Source: Linnemannia hyalina
Taxonomy: Eukaryota > Mortierellomycota > Mortierellomycetes > Mortierellales > Mortierellaceae
NCBI GenBank assembly: GCA_019671135.1
Contig: JAHRHY010000024.1
Location: forward strand, 372,001-436,000
Direction: 5' to 3'
DNA length: 64,000 bases
Below are positions 58,916 through 64,000 of this stretch, one piece after another. A program made the translations under genes and the position numbers. Numbering within the stretch: the first letter of the stretch is position 1; every line of letters begins with the position of its first letter. Below the pieces are notes generated by a model that saw only the letters and a list, made by a program, of their open reading frames with translations, was not told where the DNA came from and ran no database searches.

Positions 58916-58988
58916 TGGAGAACCTGGGCATCGATCCCAGTGCCTCTCGCATGCTAAGCGAGCGCTCTACCATTTGAGCTAGATCCCC
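58916..58988 (-). tRNA. tRNA-Ala (anticodon AGC)
   Basis: A 73-nt cloverleaf on the minus strand. The acceptor is GGGGATC with GTTCTCC and discriminator A (one T-T mismatch and one G-T pair). The D-arm is AGCTCAAATGGTAGAGC, the anticodon loop TTAGCAT gives AGC, and the T-arm is CTGGGATCGATGCCCAG. TTTT follows about 12 bases downstream. A LINE ends directly at its 5' nucleotide (58989 upward). Nucleotides 1..25 are duplicated at 62226..62250. Confidence 0.93.
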
Positions 58989-59557
58989 GACGGTTGTTAC
59001 ACCTCGGGTATGTTTAATTTCGGGTCATTCAGAACTCCTCCGTCTGGTTCCCGCTACCTAATTTTTGCGACGCCACCAAAAAAGGGCTGATAAAAAATGC
59101 TACTCTAGGATTTAAGGTGTAAAAAAATGTAGGGAGGGGACAGTGGGAAAAAGAGGGAGGGGGAATCCAAGTTGGAAGTTATAGTACAGGGCGAAGGTAA
59201 GGATGGGGGAGGGGGTGGATCTCGGCTCGGGGGGGTGTTAGAGCTGTTGGGCAGGCATCGCCGCCTTGGTACGGTGCCTGTTGGTCTTGTGTGAACCAAA
59301 AAAAAGCCGTTGACTGCTTGTTCAGAGTGTTTCCGCTGCTTAAACGGGTGAGATCCATGTCCTCTGTGTCTGTGATCTGATACGGAGGTGAGCATGAGCG
59401 TTTCAGGCTCGAGGGTAGTGACGTTGAGGCTTGTGTGTGTGTTTGGTGTTTCTGTGGGTTTGTGTTTGCGGGTTTGGAGGAGAGGAGGGGAAAAGGATAA
59501 TAGAAATAGTGAAAAAGAGATTAGAGATAGAAAAAGAGAAAGAGAAAGAATAAAAAA

Positions 59558-59593
<36 letters not shown>

Positions 59594-62225
59594 AAAAGGT
59601 CAAGCGAAAGGCGAAAGGGAGGGTATATAGACGCTTGACGTAGAGATACAGAGAAATGAGAAAGAAAGAAAGAGAAAGAAAAAAAAAAAAAAAAAAAAAA
59701 AAAAACAAAAAAAAGGAAATCTATACTAATTAATCCTGCTGGCTGCCCGTTCTCCTCCTGCTCATGTTATGGTGGTTGGAATGCGTCTCCGAACTGAGGT
59801 CCCTTCTTGGTCACCTTGATATGTGGTGTGTGGTGCCACATCTCATAAAAGGCGTTCTTGCCCGCGTGCGGGTCCATCGGTGCCTCCTCTTCTCGGATCG
59901 GCCTTGTTGCGTTCTTCTTGTCCTGCTGCTCCGCTCGAATCCACTCCTCCATGCCTCTGGTACGGCAATTCTGGAGAAAAATCGACTGTAGCGCGCCTGG
60001 CTCGAGTTGCTCTCCTGCTCCCAGCTTGGAAAAGGTAACATATATCGACCAGAGTGCTGCTGTTTGCAGGTGGTATACAAGAGGGTAGTCATTCATGTTG
60101 TCTCGTTCAGGCCAACAAAAAATCCTGTCCTGGGCGGTGCGAGACAAGTCGTTGAGGTCAGGGTAAATAGTCTTGATGAGGTCATGCAAGCTGTCCCAGT
60201 GTGTCGCCAACTCTGGACAGTCGTGAAAGGCATGACGGTTGTCTTCACTCGCTCCTGTATCGCACCGTCTACATGTACCGTCCGTATCCGCTTCCTTGTA
60301 GTGCTTGCGGATATTGTTGGTGGTCACCCTGTTGTAGGCCAGCTTGTATAGAAGGTCGTGCTCCTTGCGACGTAGGTTCGTGTTGTGTACTCGGTCCCAG
60401 ATCAACTTCCACTGCGCAGCCGTCCAGTCCCATGGGAAAGAAGCTTGGCCCGGGTTAGCGAGCTTGTCGGCAATGGTGATGGGCTGGGGGAGCTCAAGTC
60501 CGCTGACGATTGTGCTTCGTGCTTTGCGGACAGAAAATTCTTTGAGGGGTGACTTGTGTTTACCAAAAAGAATGGCTTCCCTTGGATCCGAGTCTGTAGT
60601 GGTTCCGTCCTTGAGTAACGCCTTGACCTTTGTCCATGACATGAGGATGTGGTGGGTGAGGGTGTCGGCTTTTCTGGACTTGATGGCTTGGGGTGTTGGG
60701 TTTTGTTGCATCTTTGTTGGTGGTAGTGCCGCAAAGTGTGTGATAGGTGTGTCTTGTTGAATAAGGGGGCGGGTGTACTGGGCAACAGTCTCAAAGGTGT
60801 GCTGCCATTTTACTCCTGGCCGTTCCGTCTTCCAACGAGCAATCCACTTTGCCTTGAGGGCAAGGACTTGAGAGCGAGGGTGTATAAGACCCCATCCTCC
60901 GTCCTTTTTTGGCTTGAAAAATGTATCCAGCGAGATACGGACTTTTCTGCCATGCCACAGCACGTCCCTTAGGATATTTTCTATTTGGTCGTAAAAATTG
61001 TTTGTAAAGGGGTAGAACGGTGAACAGTGCCATAGTTTGGATAACAGATATGTGTTCAAGACAGTGACTCTGCCCTGAATGGTGAGACCGCGCAGCCGCC
61101 AGGCTGCGGTCGATCCCTTCAGGTCATTAATAAGTCTCTTTTCGATCACTTCCAGGTTAAATCCATTAACGGACAGTTCTACACCTAGATGTGTGAATGG
61201 TGCTCCATATCTTTCCCAATTTGTGAGGTGATCAAAATTGAAATAGTGTTGGGCCCAAGGTTGTAGTGGTATGAGTGCTGTCTTGTCCTTGTTTACCTTG
61301 GCTCCTGATGCAAGTTCATGTAGAGCCAAGGCCCCCATCACTACTTCCTCATCCCCTCTGGAGATGGACAGGGTGGTGTCATCTGCAAAAGCGTTCACTT
61401 TGGAGGCGTCACCGTTCGGGAGCAGGGTACCACGAGCTCTCTGGCTGTAGTACCTAAGAAAGGGTTCAAGAACAAAGTTGAATAGTAGTGGTGCTAGTGG
61501 ATCGCCTTGTCTCAGTCCTCGTTCAATTTGAAAAGGCTGGGTCATGCGTCCATTGACAATGATTCTGCTCGACGGATTAGTATAGCATCGAGTAATCCAC
61601 GTCCTGAAGCGGTCTCCAAAGCCAAAGGCTTTGAGCGCTTCATGAAGATACTTCCATTCTACTCTGTCATATGCCTTTTCTTGGTCGAGACTAAGAAGGG
61701 CATCAGCAGGGAGGTCGGGGCGTGGGTGTCTCTCCATCGCGTCATTCAGATCCAAAAATTGGAGAATGCGATGTTGTGCCAACTGTTCGTCTGTGATTTG
61801 TTTCTGCACATGCTGCATCAAAAGATGCATATTAAGTACGTTGTCATGACCCTGCCTGCCCTTGACAAAACCTGTTTGCCAGGGCTGGAGAAGGTAGGTG
61901 GCGACCTTGTTGACTCGTTCTGTCAGTGCTTTTGTAAAAATTTTGTAGTCGCACCCAGAAAGGGATATAGGGCGATAATTTTTGCACAACGATCGTTCTC
62001 CTTTTTTAAAAAAAAGAGCGACGGCCGACTTTTTGGTCGACGGGGGCAGGTCAAAATCCTCTTTCGTTGCCTCGTTGTATACTTGTGTCAGCAGGCCGGA
62101 TAGCATGTCCTTGAATGTCTTGTAGAATTCAAAAGGTATACCGTCCTCACCTGGCGCTTTGCGGTTTGCACTCATATCAATTGCTTTTTCTATCTCGACC
62201 GGGCTCAAGTCACTGTCCAGAATGG
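58989..62225 (-). mobile_element. 5'-truncated L1-like LINE next to tRNA-Ala (copy A)
   Basis: A non-LTR retrotransposon of 3.24 kb on the minus strand. It begins inside the reverse-transcriptase ORF at 62225, so the endonuclease and any first ORF are missing. It ends with a ~780-base 3' region holding two long A-runs on the plus strand (59558..59590 and 59679..59705). The 3' end meets tRNA-Ala nucleotide 1, and the 5' end is preceded by a copy of tRNA-Ala nucleotides 1..25. That is the arrangement expected from target-primed reverse transcription with a 25-bp target duplication. About 99% identical by eye to copy B. Confidence 0.9.
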
Positions 62226-62235
62226 GCTCTACCAT
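59767..62235 (-). CDS. LINE reverse transcriptase, truncated ORF2
   Basis: 822-residue open frame of an L1-like element. Fingers and palm motifs are present: KAPGEDGIP (26..34), NYRPISL, the first catalytic Asp in SLDQEKAYDRVEWK (about 182..195), RGLRQGDPLAPLLFN (239..253) and the catalytic FADDT (283..287). A zf-RVT-type zinc-binding segment lies near 655..673 (C-R-R-C ... H-A-F-H-D-C). The C-terminus is LINE-like and ends FGDAFQPP. The endonuclease domain is absent. The first three codons (ATG GTA GAG) come from the duplicated tRNA-Ala fragment rather than the element, so this ATG is not native. Able to encode polymerase motifs but not a complete element. Confidence 0.92.
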   Translation of the reverse strand: MVEPILDSDLSPVEIEKAIDMSANRKAPGEDGIPFEFYKTFKDMLSGLLTQVYNEATKEDFDLPPSTKKSAVALFFKKGERSLCKNYRPISLSGCDYKIFTKALTERVNKVATYLLQPWQTGFVKGRQGHDNVLNMHLLMQHVQKQITDEQLAQHRILQFLDLNDAMERHPRPDLPADALLSLDQEKAYDRVEWKYLHEALKAFGFGDRFRTWITRCYTNPSSRIIVNGRMTQPFQIERGLRQGDPLAPLLFNFVLEPFLRYYSQRARGTLLPNGDASKVNAFADDTTLSISRGDEEVVMGALALHELASGAKVNKDKTALIPLQPWAQHYFNFDHLTNWERYGAPFTHLGVELSVNGFNLEVIEKRLINDLKGSTAAWRLRGLTIQGRVTVLNTYLLSKLWHCSPFYPFTNNFYDQIENILRDVLWHGRKVRISLDTFFKPKKDGGWGLIHPRSQVLALKAKWIARWKTERPGVKWQHTFETVAQYTRPLIQQDTPITHFAALPPTKMQQNPTPQAIKSRKADTLTHHILMSWTKVKALLKDGTTTDSDPREAILFGKHKSPLKEFSVRKARSTIVSGLELPQPITIADKLANPGQASFPWDWTAAQWKLIWDRVHNTNLRRKEHDLLYKLAYNRVTTNNIRKHYKEADTDGTCRRCDTGASEDNRHAFHDCPELATHWDSLHDLIKTIYPDLNDLSRTAQDRIFCWPERDNMNDYPLVYHLQTAALWSIYVTFSKLGAGEQLEPGALQSIFLQNCRTRGMEEWIRAEQQDKKNATRPIREEEAPMDPHAGKNAFYEMWHHTPHIKVTKKGPQFGDAFQPP

Positions 62236-62250
62236 TTGAGCTAGATCCCC
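62226..62250 (-). repeat. 25-nt duplicate of the tRNA-Ala 5' end (target-site duplication)
   Basis: Matches tRNA-Ala 58964..58988 exactly (tRNA nucleotides 1..25). It sits between the 5' truncation of copy A and the 3' end of copy B. One or two bases at the edge are ambiguous because GC is shared with the LINE. Confidence 0.9.
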
Positions 62251-64000
62251 GACGGTTGTTACACCTCGGGTATGTTTAATTTCGGGTCATTCAGAACTCC
62301 TCCGTCTGGTTCCCGCTACCTAATTTTTGCGACGCCACCAAAAAAGGGCTGATAAAAAAATGCTACTCTAGGATTTAAGGTGTAAAAAAATGTAGGGAGG
62401 GGACAGTAGGAAAAAGAGGGAGGGAGGATCCAAGTTGGAAGTTATAGTACAGGGCGAAGGTAAGGATGGGGGAGGGGGTGGATCTCGGCTCGGGGGGGTG
62501 TTAGAGCTGTTGGGCAGGCATCGCCGCCTTGGTACGGTGCCTGTTGGTCTTGTGTGGGCCAAAACAGCCGTTGACTGCTTGTTCAAAGTGTTTCCGCTGC
62601 TTAAACGGGTGAGATCCATGTCCTCTGTGTCTGTGATCTGATACGGAGGTGAGCATGAGCGTGTCAGGCTCGAAGGTAATGACGTTGAGGCTTGTGTGTG
62701 TGTTTGGTGTTTGTGTGGGTTTGTGTTTGTGGGTTTGGAGGAGAGGAGGGGAAAAGGATAATAGAAATAGTGAAAAAGAGATTAGAGATAGAAAAAGAGA
62801 AAGAGAAAGAATAAAAAAATAAAAAAAAAGGGAAAAGGTCAAGCGAAAGGCGAAAGGGAGGGTATATAGACGCTTGACGTAGAGATACAGAGAAATGAGA
62901 AAGAAAGAAAGAGAAAGAAAAAAAAAAAAAAAAAAAAAAAAAAGGAAATCTATACTAATTAATCCTGCTGGCTGCCCGTTCTCCTCCTGCTCATGTTATG
63001 GTGGTTGGAATGCGTCTCCGAACTGAGGTCCCTTCTTGGTCACCTTGATATGTGGTGTGTGGTGCCACATCTCATAAAAGGCGTTCTTGCCCGCGTGCGG
63101 GTCCATCGGTGCCTCCTCTTCTCGGATCGGCCTTGTTGCGTTCTTCTTGTCCTGCTGCTCCGCTCGAATCCACTCCTCCATGCCTCTGGTACGGCAATTC
63201 TGGAGAAAAATCGACTGTAGCGCGCCTGGCTCGAGTTGCTCTCCTGCTCCCAGCTTGGAAAAGGTAACATATATCGACCAGAGTGCTGCTGTTTGCAGGT
63301 GGTATACAAGAGGGTAGTCATTCATGTTGTCTCGTTCAGGCCAACAAAAAATCCTGTCCTGGGCGGTGCGAGACAAGTCGTTGAGGTCAGGGTAAATAGT
63401 CTTGATGAGGTCATGCAAGCTGTCCCAGTGTGTCGCCAACTCTGGACAGTCGTGAAAGGCATGACGGTTGTCTTCACTCGCTCCTGTATCGCACCGTCTA
63501 CATGTACCGTCCGTATCCGCTTCCTTGTAGTGCTTGCGGATATTGTTGGTGGTCACCCTGTTATAGGCCAGCTTGTATAGAAGGTCGTGTTCCTTGCGAC
63601 GTAGGTTCGTGTTGTGTACTCGGTCCCAGATCAACTTCCACTGCGCAGCCGTCCAGTCCCATGGGAAAGAGGCTTGGCCCGGGTTAGCGAGCTTGTCGGC
63701 AATGGTGATGGGCTGGGGGAGCTCAAGTCCGCTGACGATTGTGCTTCGTGCTTTGCGGACAGAAAATTCTTTGAGGGGTGACTTGTGTTTACCAAAAAGA
63801 ATGGCTTCCCTTGGATCCGAGTCTGTAGTGGTTCCGTCCTTGAGTAACGCCTTGACCTTTGTCCATGACATGAGGATGTGGTGGGTGAGGGTGTCGGCTT
63901 TTCTGGACTTGATGGCTTGGGGTGTTGGGTTTTGTTGCATCTTTGTTGGTGGTAGTGCCGCAAAGTGTGTGATAGGTGTGTCTTGTTGAATAAGGGGGCG
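62251..64000 (-). mobile_element. second LINE, same family (copy B), runs off the window
   Basis: Repeats copy A with offset 3229 over the coding part. Its 3' end has the same junction with tRNA-Ala nucleotide 1 as copy A. It differs mainly in A-run lengths and a few substitutions (for example near 63562, 63589 and 63671). The 5' part lies beyond 64000. Confidence 0.9.
62996..64000 (-). CDS. LINE reverse transcriptase C-terminal part (copy B, incomplete at window edge)
   Basis: At least 334 residues, nearly the same as the C-terminus of copy A, including the zinc-binding segment (C-R-R-C ... H-A-F-H-D-C) and the end FGDAFQPP. The frame is open to the window edge. The internal ATG at 63940 is not a real start. 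Catalytic motifs would lie outside the window. Confidence 0.9.
   Translation of the reverse strand, partial: RPLIQQDTPITHFAALPPTKMQQNPTPQAIKSRKADTLTHHILMSWTKVKALLKDGTTTDSDPREAILFGKHKSPLKEFSVRKARSTIVSGLELPQPITIADKLANPGQASFPWDWTAAQWKLIWDRVHNTNLRRKEHDLLYKLAYNRVTTNNIRKHYKEADTDGTCRRCDTGASEDNRHAFHDCPELATHWDSLHDLIKTIYPDLNDLSRTAQDRIFCWPERDNMNDYPLVYHLQTAALWSIYVTFSKLGAGEQLEPGALQSIFLQNCRTRGMEEWIRAEQQDKKNATRPIREEEAPMDPHAGKNAFYEMWHHTPHIKVTKKGPQFGDAFQPP

Noticed and set aside
59403..59708. ORF with long phenylalanine runs in the LINE 3' region (and its copy near 62501..62842)
   Set aside because: Translation of A-runs on the opposite strand; lies in the element's 3' untranslated part.
60344..60760. Plus-strand ORFs across the LINE (also 61507..62103)
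   Set aside because: Shadows of the reverse-transcriptase frame on the other strand.

Overview
The window is nuclear DNA of a filamentous fungus. Every protein-coding gene is split by short GT-AG introns (mostly 50-300 bases), and the intergenic DNA is rich in homopolymers and simple repeats. The gene set (a Gpt2/Sct1-type acyltransferase, class 3 lipase, VPS4, RAD21, a START protein, a TVP38/TMEM64 protein, Crinkler-type N-terminal domains and an L1-like retrotransposon) fits an early-diverging oleaginous fungus. A Mortierellaceae member (Mortierella/Linnemannia type) is my best guess; this is inference, since no rRNA or other taxonomic marker is present.

Layout. 1-14.9 kb is accessory DNA: two 3.25-kb inverted arms (143..3396 and 11619..14872), each carrying a tRNA-Ile(AAU) and a tRNA-Lys(CUU), around an 8.2-kb core. 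The core holds four copies of a ~490-bp mobile repeat, two clusters of a TGTCAGAATA palindrome, long hairpins and broken gene fragments. 15-18 kb: a four-span membrane protein with a long low-complexity tail. 18-21.4 kb: intergenic. 21.4-24.4 kb: glycerol-3-phosphate acyltransferase, seven exons. 24.5-27.5 kb: a third, direct copy of the tRNA-bearing repeat. 27.9-36.4 kb: a head-to-tail array of four aldo-keto reductase genes, the third a pseudogene. 36.6-42.1 kb (minus): a diacylglycerol-lipase-like class 3 lipase. 43.8-45.9 kb: VPS4. 46.1-50.8 kb: five same-strand copies of a Crinkler N-terminal-like domain, only one undamaged and none with a recognisable effector domain, with one Pro/Gln-rich minus-strand ORF between them. 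52.1-54.4 kb (minus): cohesin RAD21. 54.9-55.9 kb (minus): START-domain protein. 56.4 kb: a solo tRNA-Lys. 56.6-58.2 kb (minus): TVP38/TMEM64 protein, seven exons. 58.9-64 kb: a tRNA-Ala followed by two nearly identical LINEs in tandem, both ending exactly at the tRNA 5' boundary; the second runs off the window.

How the parts relate. Several single-copy genes act on lipids or membranes: acyltransferase (first step of phosphatidic acid synthesis), lipase (release of acyl chains), START protein (lipid transfer), TVP38 (Golgi/ER membrane) and VPS4 (ESCRT-III disassembly). They are not an operon and their closeness may be chance. The unusual content is in the repeats: tRNA-carrying palindromic arms, a LINE that uses a tRNA-Ala gene as its landing site, a decaying Crinkler-head family, and a small element with 4-bp target duplications that has broken at least one gene.
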